38,228 nt of DNA from CAITNM01 sp037138055 (GTDB taxonomy: Bacteria > Pseudomonadota > Alphaproteobacteria > Paracaedibacterales > CAITNM01), in the NCBI GenBank assembly GCA_037138055.1, contig JBAXJB010000012.1, forward strand, positions 1 to 38,228, written 5' to 3'. This document shows positions 1-7,820 of this stretch, one piece after another; the first letter of the stretch is position 1; the number at the start of each line of letters is the position of its first letter. A program made the position numbers and the translations under genes. The notes under the pieces were generated by a model that saw only the letters and a program-made list of their open reading frames with translations, was not told where the DNA came from and did not search any database.

Positions 1-1235
1 TATCCTTCAAATAAACCAAAATACTTATCTAGTCTGAAATTTTGCAGAGGGTTCTGCCCAGCAACATAACCTGATGACCAGGCCCATTGAAAATTATATC
101 CACCAAGCCATCCGGTAACATCAACAACTTCGCCAATGAAAAATAAGCCGGGAACTTTGTTGCTTTCCATGGTTTTAGACGATAATTCGTCAGTATCAAC
201 CCCGCCTACGGTGACCTCAGCTTTTTGGTAACCTTCACTGCCATTAATAGTGACTTTGAATTGGTGAATATCATTTGCTATATCAAACAGCGTAGTGTTT
301 TTAAGGTCAGTAATTGCTTTCCCATAATCGGGGTGGGTAGCCATAACTTCTACAAAGCGATTTGCAAAATAGTTCTTCAAAAAATTAGCTACGGTTTGCT
401 TGCTGTTTTTATGGGCAACAAATTCTTGTTTCAAATCAACATCAGGCAATAGGTTAATTACAATTTCTTCCATAGAAAATTTTTCCATATAAGAAGAAAT
501 TTGCAATATTGCCGGACCGCTTAGCCCGCGGTGAGTAAATAATATATTCTCACGAAACTGTACGTCCTTGTAGGAAACAACTGAGTTTTGTGAAACACCA
601 CTAAGCTGCGCAAATGTAGGAAGAGTCGATGCTTCAACTTTTAATGGCACCAAAGCTGGCTGTGTAGCCAACACCTTAATGCCAAATTGTCGTGCGATTT
701 GGTAACCAAAGTCGGATGCACCAATTTGCGGAATTGATAATCCACCAGTGGCAATAATTACAGACGCAGCATGAATTACGCCTTCTGTGGTTGTAAGTAC
801 AAATTGATCATGCTTTTCAATTACAGTAACGGTGCAATTCAGGCGAACATCAACTTGGCCCTGCTGGCATTCTTCCAGCAGCATGTTAACAATTTGTTTG
901 GATGATCCATCACAAAATAATTGCCCTAATGTCTTTTCGTGATATGCAATATTGTACGATTCAACTAGGTTTATAAAATCGTGCTGGGTGTACCTGGCTA
1001 ATGCTGATTTTGCAAAATGCTTATTTGTGCAAATGTAGTTTTTTGGTGATGCGAAAAGGTTGGTAAAATTGCTGCGCCCACCGCCAGAAATACGAATTTT
1101 CTCACCAACTTTGGACGTGTGCTCAATAAGCATAACGCGCCGACCACGCTTGCCTGCAATTGCAGCTGCCATAAGTCCGGCAGCTCCAGCGCCTATGACA
1201 ACAACGTCAGTTTGTATTTTTGGAATATTACTCAA
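1..1235 (-). CDS. HI0933/BaiN-like FAD-dependent oxidoreductase (3' end cut by window edge)
   Basis: Flavoprotein of the HI0933 (YhiN/BaiN-like, aminoacetone oxidase-type) family; the physiological substrate is unknown for most members. Translation from position 1235 gives a Rossmann dinucleotide fold VVVIGAGAAGLMAAA close to the N-terminus, then KVGEKIRISGGGRSNFTN, a family signature, and near the window edge GEVVDVTGWLGGYNFQWA, the C-terminal FAD-binding signature. About 411 codons are present and the family is usually 390-420 residues, so only a few C-terminal residues should be missing. The only possible start is TTG at 1235: an in-frame stop lies a few codons upstream, and the next Met is inside the Rossmann motif. 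This TTG overlaps the stop of the upstream CYTH gene, so translational coupling is likely. Family assignment is firm; substrate is unknown. Confidence 0.9.
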   Translation of the reverse strand, partial: MSNIPKIQTDVVVIGAGAAGLMAAAIAGKRGRRVMLIEHTSKVGEKIRISGGGRSNFTNLFASPKNYICTNKHFAKSALARYTQHDFINLVESYNIAYHEKTLGQLFCDGSSKQIVNMLLEECQQGQVDVRLNCTVTVIEKHDQFVLTTTEGVIHAASVIIATGGLSIPQIGASDFGYQIARQFGIKVLATQPALVPLKVEASTLPTFAQLSGVSQNSVVSYKDVQFRENILFTHRGLSGPAILQISSYMEKFSMEEIVINLLPDVDLKQEFVAHKNSKQTVANFLKNYFANRFVEVMATHPDYGKAITDLKNTTLFDIANDIHQFKVTINGSEGYQKAEVTVGGVDTDELSSKTMESNKVPGLFFIGEVVDVTGWLGGYNFQWAWSSGYVAGQNPLQNFRLDKYFGLFEG

Positions 1236-1879
1236 GCTGCCACATCTGAATCAATTAAATACTTGCCCTTCAGGTAGAGCTGTTCATTAATTTGGCGTAA
1301 CCGTAATTCAATGTATCCTGAATTAAATTCAGTTATTTTCATGCCCTTAGTGGCTTTTGCAACTTCGCTTAAAAATGCTTCTTTTTGCATATTGTTATCT
1401 TTAGCTTCTAGCTCAAGGAATATTCCAAAATCTGCAAACTCATCTACGGCAATAACAAATAGATCATCTTCATAAGTTGTGCGTTTTTTGTCCAAAATTA
1501 ACAGTGTTTCAAGATTGTTCGTCTTTAAAAATTCAAGGTAGGTGTAAGGTTCTGGACACTTAATAGAAATCATTTTTTCCAAGGTTTCAAACACGTGAGT
1601 TGATGAAAGTTCAAAAGACAAAGCTACATTATACTCATGGCAGGTTACATGCTCATTCACATTATTTACGCCCAAGTGCTCTGGGTTAAATTTAAAATCT
1701 AGTGATTTTCCATTGCGTAATCTTATGAAAATTCCGTCTTGATAAAACAACCCATCAGAAGTATCCAGATATTCATCAACAACTAGTTTAGATGAAATAA
1801 ATTTTTTATTTTTTAAAAAATCATCCAAATCACTAGGCAGTACTTGGAATCTTTTTTCCATTTCGATTGGGTTGCTCAT
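1232..1879 (-). CDS. CYTH (triphosphate tunnel metalloenzyme) domain protein
   Basis: 215-residue protein that looks like a CYTH domain, the fold of thiamine triphosphatase, class IV adenylate cyclase and inorganic triphosphatases, which hydrolyse triphosphates in a metal-bearing beta-tunnel. Visible elements: N-terminal EMEKRF (residues 6-11) at the place of the ExExK signature; YLDTSDGLFYQDGIFIRLR (37-55) with tunnel arginines; DFKF (61-64); DKKRTTYE (130-137); and VDEFADFGIFLELEA (145-159) with acidic metal ligands. The ExExK lysine is replaced by Arg10. The start ATG has GGAGAG upstream. The stop overlaps the TTG start of the flavoprotein gene. The substrate cannot be told from sequence; thiamine triphosphate, tripolyphosphate or ATP are all possible in the family. 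Confidence 0.75.
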   Translation of the reverse strand: MSNPIEMEKRFQVLPSDLDDFLKNKKFISSKLVVDEYLDTSDGLFYQDGIFIRLRNGKSLDFKFNPEHLGVNNVNEHVTCHEYNVALSFELSSTHVFETLEKMISIKCPEPYTYLEFLKTNNLETLLILDKKRTTYEDDLFVIAVDEFADFGIFLELEAKDNNMQKEAFLSEVAKATKGMKITEFNSGYIELRLRQINEQLYLKGKYLIDSDVAA

Positions 1880-1890
1880 GCATGCTCTCC

Positions 1891-1925
1891 ATTATAAAAA
1901 AGCAGCTGAGAATTCAGCTGCTTTC
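1891..1925 (-). terminator. Rho-independent terminator after the rhodanese gene
   Basis: Perfect 11-bp inverted repeat (arms 1899-1909 and 1914-1924, four-base loop), followed in the minus direction by a run of T (complement of the A-rich stretch 1891-1900). It lies just downstream of the rhodanese stop codon and upstream of the CYTH start, so it ends the rhodanese transcript. The CYTH gene then needs its own start of transcription or read-through. Confidence 0.85.
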
Positions 1926-1944
1926 GAGGTGTCTTTAATCTAAT

Positions 1945-2463
1945 TTATGATTTAGTTTTTTCTTTAGTATCATCAGTAGGCTTGTTGTTTTCAGTCCACT
2001 CTTTTATACCACCCGCATAATGAGCAATGTTGATGTATCCCAATCCAATAAGACGCTCTGCTAAAGTCATGCTTGCAGGACAGCTTACGCTTCCACAGTA
2101 CACAAGAATTTCAGCTGTTTTATCTTTTAATTTGGCGTGAATATCTTTATCATCAGCATTCGCTGCAAGGAAAATTGCTCCTTTTATAGCTTCTTCACCA
2201 CTACCACGTGCATCAACAATGACTGCTTTTCCAAGCAATGCTTCAACTTCATTAATGTTTTTTTCTGCAATCACAACTGGTGTTGTTGGCTTTGCTTCAT
2301 GCTTCTTTGCATGTTTCTTTGCATGCTTTTTTTCAGGCTTCTTTGTGTGGCCTACAAGTTTATCAGCTTTTGCACTAGCCACTTCTGCTGAAAGATCAGC
2401 TCCTAAAATAGCAATTAAAGCAAAGCTAACTGCCGAAAGTAAACGAATCATCATGGCGTTCAT
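1945..2463 (-). CDS. Secreted rhodanese-domain protein with Lys/His-rich linker
   Basis: 172 residues. An N-terminal signal peptide (about residues 1-27, hydrophobic core IRLLSAVSFALIAIL) is followed by a strongly basic, His-rich linker (about 41-59, with repeated KKHA units) and a single rhodanese domain (about 65-160). Rhodanese features are VIVDAR (81-86), the active-site loop starting at Cys123 (YCGSVSCPAS) and YAGGIKEW (149-156). The loop holds a second cysteine, Cys128, five residues after the catalytic one. Rhodaneses bind sulfur as a cysteine persulfide; here this would happen in the periplasm, but the physiological partner is unknown. The start is set by AGAGGAA six bases upstream of the ATG. 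The gene is monocistronic by its promoter and terminator. Confidence 0.85.
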   Translation of the reverse strand: MNAMMIRLLSAVSFALIAILGADLSAEVASAKADKLVGHTKKPEKKHAKKHAKKHEAKPTTPVVIAEKNINEVEALLGKAVIVDARGSGEEAIKGAIFLAANADDKDIHAKLKDKTAEILVYCGSVSCPASMTLAERLIGLGYINIAHYAGGIKEWTENNKPTDDTKEKTKS

Positions 2464-2499
2464 AAAATTCCTCTATGGTTAAAAGTTTGATTCATTAGC

Positions 2500-2528
2500 A
2501 TTAGAGGGAAAAATCAGGCTAAAATCAA
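2500..2528 (-). promoter_or_regulatory. Predicted sigma70-type promoter of the rhodanese gene
   Basis: Read on the minus strand: -35 TTGATT (2523-2528), 17-base spacer, -10 TCTAAT (2500-2505), five of six bases matching TATAAT. Transcription would begin near 2493, giving a leader of about 30 bases that includes the AGAGGAA ribosome binding site. Confidence 0.55.
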
Positions 2529-2564
2529 GTTATCAAATATTGAAAAATTACGGATTATTTTTTA

Positions 2565-4076
2565 GTGAATCAAAAAGTTGTGTTATGTATTCTTGATGGA
2601 TGGGGAATAGGACCGGAAGATGCCTACAATGGCATTAAAGCCGCTACCTATTGGCCAACACTTTTACAAAAATATCCTAACACTCAATTGCAAGCTTCTG
2701 ATCATTATGTGGGCCTGCCTGACGGGCAAATGGGAAATAGTGAAGTTGGGCACATGGCCATAGGTCTTGGTCGAGTGTTGATGCAAGACTTGCCAAAAAT
2801 TGATCAAGCCATATCTAGCGGTAAACTCAAAACAAATGAAAAAGTTTTACAAGCAATAGAGCAACTTAAAAAAACGCAACGCCCTTGCCACCTTATGGGG
2901 TTGCTATCACCTGGTGGTGTGCATTCACACATGAATCATATAATTGAAGTCGCCAAGCTTTTAAGTGATACTGGAATTACTGTTCACGTGCACGGATTTT
3001 TAGATGGACGCGATACTCCGCCCAAAAGTGCAGCAAGCTATGTAGGTGAATTTTTAAACGCAATTGAAGGACATTCAAATATTCATTTAAGCACTTTGGG
3101 TGGACGCTATTTTGCTATGGACCGTGATAATAGATGGGAAAGAATTGAACTTGCTTATAAGGCAATAGTGCAAGCAAAAGCGCCTAAATTTTTAAATGCT
3201 GTTCAGGCAATTAATGATTCTTATGAAAGCGACATTACAGACGAATTTATTCTTCCAACGATTAGTGAAAACTACGCTGGAATGCAAAATGGTGATGGGC
3301 TTTGGATGATTAACTTTAGGTCAGATCGGGTTCGACAAATTTTACGTAGTCTTTTAGTCAAAGATTTTTGTCAGTTTGACCGTGGAAAAACTATTGATTT
3401 TGGGCCAACCTTAGCGATGAATGAATATGCGCAAGATCTTAATTCACTGATCCCGTCCGTATTTTCAAAAGATATTATTGAAAAAAGTCTTGGAGAGGTT
3501 ATTGCAAGCCATGGAATGAAACAACTACGAGTCGCAGAAACTGAAAAATATGCCCATGTCACTTTTTTCTTAAATGGTGGGCGTGAAAAACCTTTTCAAA
3601 ATGAAGAACGTATCATGATTCCTTCACCCAGTGTTGCGACCTATGATTTGCAACCAGAAATGTCAGCAGCCCAAGTGACCCTAACAGTGGCCCAAGCAAT
3701 GGAACGCAACGACCTTAGTCTTATTGTAGTGAATTATGCCAACACCGATATGGTAGGGCACACTGGTGTTATTGATGCAATTTATAAGGCTGTAGACTGT
3801 GTTGATGCTTGCGTAAAAACTCTAGAGCAAAAAGCCATAGAACATAAATGGACTCTTTTAATAACGGCTGATCATGGCAATGTAGAGTGCATGCGAGAAA
3901 AAGACCATTCGACACCTCATACAGCACATACTTGTAATCCCGTGCCCATTGTATTGGTAAATGGTAATGCTAAACATTTAAATGCGGGCTCTCTTGCTGA
4001 TGTTGCGCCAACAGTTTTAAGCATAATGGGGATTACCCAACCAAAAGAAATGACGGGCACTTCACTGCTATGTTAA
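2565..4076 (+). CDS. gpmI: 2,3-bisphosphoglycerate-independent phosphoglycerate mutase
   Basis: 503 residues, a normal length for the family. It interconverts 3- and 2-phosphoglycerate in glycolysis and gluconeogenesis through a phosphoserine intermediate, using Mn ions, in the cytoplasm. It starts with VVLCILDGWGIG (metal ligand Asp11) and carries the phosphoserine motif MGNSEVGH with nucleophile Ser59. DGRDTPPKSA and GGRYFAMDRDNRW (substrate contacts) follow, then NYANTDMVGHTG and TADHGNVE (second metal site) near the C-terminus. The start is GTG at 2565 with no strong Shine-Dalgarno sequence. The 3' end overlaps the next gene by 7 bases. The order gpmI / EnvC-like / S41 protease is typical of Alphaproteobacteria. 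Confidence 0.97.
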   Translation: MNQKVVLCILDGWGIGPEDAYNGIKAATYWPTLLQKYPNTQLQASDHYVGLPDGQMGNSEVGHMAIGLGRVLMQDLPKIDQAISSGKLKTNEKVLQAIEQLKKTQRPCHLMGLLSPGGVHSHMNHIIEVAKLLSDTGITVHVHGFLDGRDTPPKSAASYVGEFLNAIEGHSNIHLSTLGGRYFAMDRDNRWERIELAYKAIVQAKAPKFLNAVQAINDSYESDITDEFILPTISENYAGMQNGDGLWMINFRSDRVRQILRSLLVKDFCQFDRGKTIDFGPTLAMNEYAQDLNSLIPSVFSKDIIEKSLGEVIASHGMKQLRVAETEKYAHVTFFLNGGREKPFQNEERIMIPSPSVATYDLQPEMSAAQVTLTVAQAMERNDLSLIVVNYANTDMVGHTGVIDAIYKAVDCVDACVKTLEQKAIEHKWTLLITADHGNVECMREKDHSTPHTAHTCNPVPIVLVNGNAKHLNAGSLADVAPTVLSIMGITQPKEMTGTSLLC

Positions 4077-4975
4077 AAGTCTTATTCATATTTTTTTGTT
4101 TTTTTTCGCTTCGCTGTGAAGTACATACAGAAGTGCTTGAACAAGTACAAAAATGGCATAACATCCAACAACAGCTTGTCATTTTGTACAGTCAGCACAC
4201 TCAAATAAATAGAAACAAAGCTAATGCTGACCAAGAATTTTTTCACATTCAGCAGCAATTAGGGGCAATTTATCTTGCACAAAAACGTTACCAACTTGGG
4301 TTTGGCACTGCCCTACTACCTTCTGAAAAGGCAGTACATAATTACGTTAGAAAAAAAACATTTCTAACTTTAAAAACTAAAGAGCTTGTACCTTTGTACA
4401 CAAAGTATGCGCAAGAATATCAAAAAAAATATGCCAGTGGTGACTTTGAGCGAATTCAAAAATTAATCAAACAACTTGAAGCGTTAAATGTGTTGCACAT
4501 AAAATTATTTGAGCAAAATTCTCAATCACACGGGCTAAAATATTGGTCAGATACATCAAAATTTAATGAAATTTCTTCGATTCAGAATTGCATTAAAAAA
4601 TTACCTGTGGGCACAGCAAGTAATAAGCCAAACCACTTGTTAAATTGGATTACACCAGTTGCAGGAATTCGAGAAAATTCATTAAAAACAATATGGACGC
4701 CTCTTGCAGGGGCCATTGTTCTTTGTCCTGATAACGGTACAATATCCACAATTGGTTTATTAGATGGAAGCATTGTTGTTTTTATCAAACAGCAGCACTT
4801 TACTTACGTTGTTACAGGCCTAAGTAAATGCCTTGTCAATATGGGTGACAAGCTAACACAAGGAGAACCTCTGGGATTTTGCGCTGAAGAAAATCCATGT
4901 TTAGTTGAATTGCAATTGTGGCATGATGATGTAACGCTAGATCCAGAGCCCTATCACAAGGTCGTACAGCTATGA
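4070..4975 (+). CDS. EnvC-like protein with degenerate LytM (peptidase M23) domain
   Basis: 301 residues. An N-terminal hydrophobic segment (about 1-16) acts as signal peptide. Residues 20-150 are mostly helical with Gln- and Lys-rich coiled-coil character, and the C-terminal region (about 190-298) resembles the LytM domain of EnvC-type factors: ITPVAGI, WTPLAGAIV (209-217), GLSKCLVNMGDKLTQGEPLG (250-269) and LVELQLWHDDVTLDPEPY at the end. The zinc-binding HxxxD and HxH motifs of active M23 peptidases are not present. Family knowledge: EnvC-like proteins activate cell-wall amidases at the septum and do not cut peptidoglycan themselves. The gene overlaps gpmI by 7 bases and the S41 peptidase by 4 bases, so the three are one transcript. 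Confidence 0.8.
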   Translation: MLKVLFIFFCFFSLRCEVHTEVLEQVQKWHNIQQQLVILYSQHTQINRNKANADQEFFHIQQQLGAIYLAQKRYQLGFGTALLPSEKAVHNYVRKKTFLTLKTKELVPLYTKYAQEYQKKYASGDFERIQKLIKQLEALNVLHIKLFEQNSQSHGLKYWSDTSKFNEISSIQNCIKKLPVGTASNKPNHLLNWITPVAGIRENSLKTIWTPLAGAIVLCPDNGTISTIGLLDGSIVVFIKQQHFTYVVTGLSKCLVNMGDKLTQGEPLGFCAEENPCLVELQLWHDDVTLDPEPYHKVVQL

Positions 4976-6054
4976 AATTATCTATCATTTTCTTTTTGTT
5001 ATTAATTGGTTGCTCAAATCCCTATCAAGATTTACACGACAGCCTAGATGAAACTCTCAAAATTATTGATACTCTATACCCAGAAAAACCTGATCAAGAT
5101 AGACTCCGTCAAGGCATGATACATGGGTTAATTCAAGGAATAGATGCACACGGATCTTATTTGAATGAAATGCAAATCAAATCCTTAAGAGAAGCTGTTG
5201 ATGGAGGGGAATTAAAATTAGGAATGATTTTAACTAAGCACAAAGATGGTTTGCTGGTCAAAAAAGTTTTTGAGAAATCAGCATCATATGCAGCTGGAAT
5301 TAAGGCCGACGATATTTTAACGCAATTTGATAAATCATCTTTAAAAAATATTGAACTGAATGATTTTCTAAATCTTATAAAAGAAAAAAAAACATATGAC
5401 ATTGTACTTTTAAGAAACAGACAAAAACTCACGAAAGAGATTATTCCGGGCCATTTCACACCGCCAACCGCAGAATTAAAATGGTTTGGGAATGTTGCTT
5501 GTTTGAAGTTTGGTTGTGTAAGCAAAGAAGCTGCTGACGAAATACGTAATCATATTCAAAAAATTAAAACCAACAAAAAACTATCAGGATTTATTCTTGA
5601 TATACGCGATTGCCCTGGGGGCAGCTTTGAATCAGGAATCGGTATAGCTAGTCAATTTTTAGATGGACACGTTGTCGTTGAAATGCAAAAAAAAGATGTT
5701 TTTTCAAAATTTTGCTCTTCAGGTCCTGACACTTTAAACAAGCTTCCATTAATTGTATTGCAAAATAAAAATACCTGTTCTGCTGCGGAAATTATTGCAG
5801 CTGCATTAAAAGCGAATAAGCGCGCAACACTTATTGGTCAAAATACAGCAGGAAGTGCAACTGCAAAAGAAATGGTTTCTTTCCCTAATCGTAAAGACGG
5901 GGTAATTATTTCAATTGCATTCTTAAATGACCCCCTTGGAAAAAGGATAGGTCATGAAGGAGTAGAGCCTGATATGCGTATAAAAGAAATAGTGGCGTCT
6001 AAAAACAAAGATTTGTACATTGAAAAAGCTTTGAGTGTTTTTAGAACTAAGTAG
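4972..6054 (+). CDS. S41 family (CtpA-like) C-terminal processing peptidase, lipoprotein
   Basis: 360 residues. The N-terminus is a lipoprotein signal with lipobox LIGC (Cys14), so the mature protein should be anchored to a membrane. A PDZ domain covers about 80-157 (GGELKLGMIL to RNRQKL) and the S41 protease core about 165-340. The core contains GFILDIRDCPGG (206-217) and the nucleophile region NTCSAAEIIAAAL with Ser270. The place of the general-base lysine, normally in a TFGKG motif, reads TAGSA (292-296), so the residue is Ser295; Lys299 is the nearest lysine. The protein is either a weakly active or inactive variant, or uses another residue. Length and PDZ-protease order match bacterial CtpA. 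The start ATGA overlaps the stop of the gene before. Confidence 0.88.
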   Translation: MKLSIIFFLLLIGCSNPYQDLHDSLDETLKIIDTLYPEKPDQDRLRQGMIHGLIQGIDAHGSYLNEMQIKSLREAVDGGELKLGMILTKHKDGLLVKKVFEKSASYAAGIKADDILTQFDKSSLKNIELNDFLNLIKEKKTYDIVLLRNRQKLTKEIIPGHFTPPTAELKWFGNVACLKFGCVSKEAADEIRNHIQKIKTNKKLSGFILDIRDCPGGSFESGIGIASQFLDGHVVVEMQKKDVFSKFCSSGPDTLNKLPLIVLQNKNTCSAAEIIAAALKANKRATLIGQNTAGSATAKEMVSFPNRKDGVIISIAFLNDPLGKRIGHEGVEPDMRIKEIVASKNKDLYIEKALSVFRTK

Positions 6055-6519
6055 AAAAAATTGGTAACTTTCTTGTTTTCTGTTGACAAAAAAGGCAATA
6101 AATGTGATCATACTTACGTATAACGTGTTAAATGCATTTATGGAAATGTTCTTTATTTCTTTAAGAAATTCTCTATCAAGTAAGCCCTCAGCTTTGTCTG
6201 GCGTTTGGCGTTGGCGTAGCTAATCTTTAAACACCCCCTTATTAAATCAATTTAAAACTACAAAACAGCAGCTTGATTGCGTGGAATATTATGACATTTA
6301 GACATTTTATTAACATTTGTTGTGATTTTATCATGCGTTGGCGATGGCGTTTGAATTTCAAAGAGAAGAAAATAAGAGAGAATTTTATGAGAAAATAACT
6401 TAAGAATACTAATTTCAATCTCGCACACATCTCTCCCCTTTGTTTTGTCAGAAACAATCCTAATTTTCTTCTCCCTTAAAATAATAAGTTTTATTTAAAA
6501 AATTATCAGGAGAAGTATT
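6055..6519 (+). other. Non-coding leader region before the secreted paralogue pair
   Basis: 465 bases without a credible gene. It holds a promoter (6083-6111), a perfect 12-bp palindrome (6129-6140) shortly after the predicted transcription start, and two GGCGTTGGCG-type segments of higher GC (about 6198-6218 and 6333-6352) that look alike in an otherwise AT-rich stretch. Its end carries the Shine-Dalgarno sequence of the following gene. The transcript from the promoter would have a leader of about 400 bases. The only open frames are short and have no ribosome binding site. Confidence 0.5.
6083..6111 (+). promoter_or_regulatory. Predicted promoter for the secreted paralogue pair
   Basis: Perfect -35 TTGACA (6083-6088), 17-base spacer, -10 GATCAT (6106-6111, four of six matches). 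The start would be near 6118, just before the 12-bp palindrome at 6129-6140, which could serve as an operator. The distance to the first start codon is unusually long (about 400 bases), so a second promoter closer to 6520 cannot be excluded. Confidence 0.45.
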
Positions 6520-7815
6520 ATGTCCGCAATTAATAAAATTACAATATTTTGTTTGTTAACAAGTTTCATTTTTGCGATGAATCATGAAGAACGTGACCCT
6601 ATAAACCTGGAACTGCTTAAGCGGTTTGAAGGTGGGAGTTACAGCTACCCTAAAATAGTTAAGGGCTTTTTTAATCATACTGAGCAACACTCTCACGAAA
6701 TAACTCGCGATGAAGTTGCAGATCAGTTTAATAAAATTTCAGCTGGGGAAACACGTCTATTGAGTCAATTTGATCCATCTTTTGCAAGTGTATGTCATGA
6801 CTCTACTCATTGCATACTCTTAATCCTGCGTGATGCAACACAGTATGATGACCTTTCACAAGAAAAGAAGGATTTGTTGATGGCTTATTATGCACTTACC
6901 AAAACTAAAAGATTTGATAAATACGGCATGGATGCAGTTTATCGTGGAGACATCTCTGTTACAGATAGGGTAAACAATGGAAGTCTGCGTCATCAATTAC
7001 GAATAATGACAAGTAGATATACACTTAGACTTTTAGAAAATGAGAATTCACGGGAGTGCATTGATATAGACAAAGGAATTATTAGGGCGTCGACACTTTT
7101 TGGTATCAAAAGGTTTTTACAGTGCGCTAAAGAAAAGCAAATTCCTATGTATTTTAAACTTATTTGTTTCGATAGGATAAGCGAGAGAAAGCACACAAAA
7201 GACATATACTTAAAATACTCTTATGAAGGAGATGAATTAATTTGTAATGGCCCTGTAAGAAAATCTGATAAAAAAATTGGTATGGTAATTCGTGCATTTA
7301 CGATTAAAGGAGGAAAAAAAGCATTAGAAAATCCTCATTATCTTGAGTTTAATGCTTTTTATCAAAGACAAGACCTTGAAAAACTTTTTTCGAATGGCTC
7401 CTTTTTTATGGAGTTTTTGCTTAATGGTGCTGTTCTTAATGATGTTCGAAAAGATTATGAGAGTATTTATAGTGAGGATGACCAAGCAAAATACAAAGAA
7501 GTAATTCAGGCATTCAAAGACATAGATCATATCATTGTTCCTGAAGATGCAGTTCCCGTTAGAAACTTTGATTATTATTTAAAAACGCCTCTAAACTACG
7601 ACTTTTACAACGTAAATTACCAAAGTATTGTGGGCATAACAGAAAATGAGCTACCACCTGTAATAACACATACATTTGCGTTCACCGGAGCTGATCTTTT
7701 GGAAGGTTTGGATATTCGATCAGGTGAAGTTGTTAAATTTGTGAGCAAGCAAAGTACAGTCTCTTCAAAGCTAACCACTGCAACAGACATATCTAATAAT
7801 TCAGATGAAAGGTAA
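6520..7815 (+). CDS. Secreted protein of unknown function, first of a tandem paralogue pair
   Basis: 431 residues; not recognised. The N-terminus is a signal peptide (basic start, hydrophobic core ITIFCLLTSFIFA, cut around residue 20), so the protein is exported. The rest is hydrophilic without membrane segments. It shares an ordered set of short motifs with the next gene: GM (136-137), LRH (156-158), AKxxQIP (203-209), a Cys seven residues after that Pro (216), and IRxFxI (257-262) followed by a Lys/Leu/Pro segment. The second half beyond about 275 has no counterpart in the neighbour. The start is well set by AGGAG 7-8 bases upstream. The stop is 5 bases before the next start, so the two are co-transcribed. 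An effector or host-interaction role is possible but is only inference from secretion and lineage specificity. Confidence 0.85.
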   Translation: MSAINKITIFCLLTSFIFAMNHEERDPINLELLKRFEGGSYSYPKIVKGFFNHTEQHSHEITRDEVADQFNKISAGETRLLSQFDPSFASVCHDSTHCILLILRDATQYDDLSQEKKDLLMAYYALTKTKRFDKYGMDAVYRGDISVTDRVNNGSLRHQLRIMTSRYTLRLLENENSRECIDIDKGIIRASTLFGIKRFLQCAKEKQIPMYFKLICFDRISERKHTKDIYLKYSYEGDELICNGPVRKSDKKIGMVIRAFTIKGGKKALENPHYLEFNAFYQRQDLEKLFSNGSFFMEFLLNGAVLNDVRKDYESIYSEDDQAKYKEVIQAFKDIDHIIVPEDAVPVRNFDYYLKTPLNYDFYNVNYQSIVGITENELPPVITHTFAFTGADLLEGLDIRSGEVVKFVSKQSTVSSKLTTATDISNNSDER

Positions 7816-7820
7816 TTTTT

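Noticed and set aside
5157..5525. 122-codon open frame on the minus strand
   Set aside because: Antisense shadow of the PDZ part of the S41 peptidase gene.
6129..6140. 12-bp palindrome as an attachment site
   Set aside because: No integrase or second copy is present, and AT-rich DNA gives such palindromes fairly often; kept only as a possible operator.
6242..6457. 71-codon open frame on the minus strand in the 6055-6519 gap
   Set aside because: Lys/Phe/Leu-rich translation as expected from AT-rich non-coding DNA, with no ribosome site and no family resemblance.
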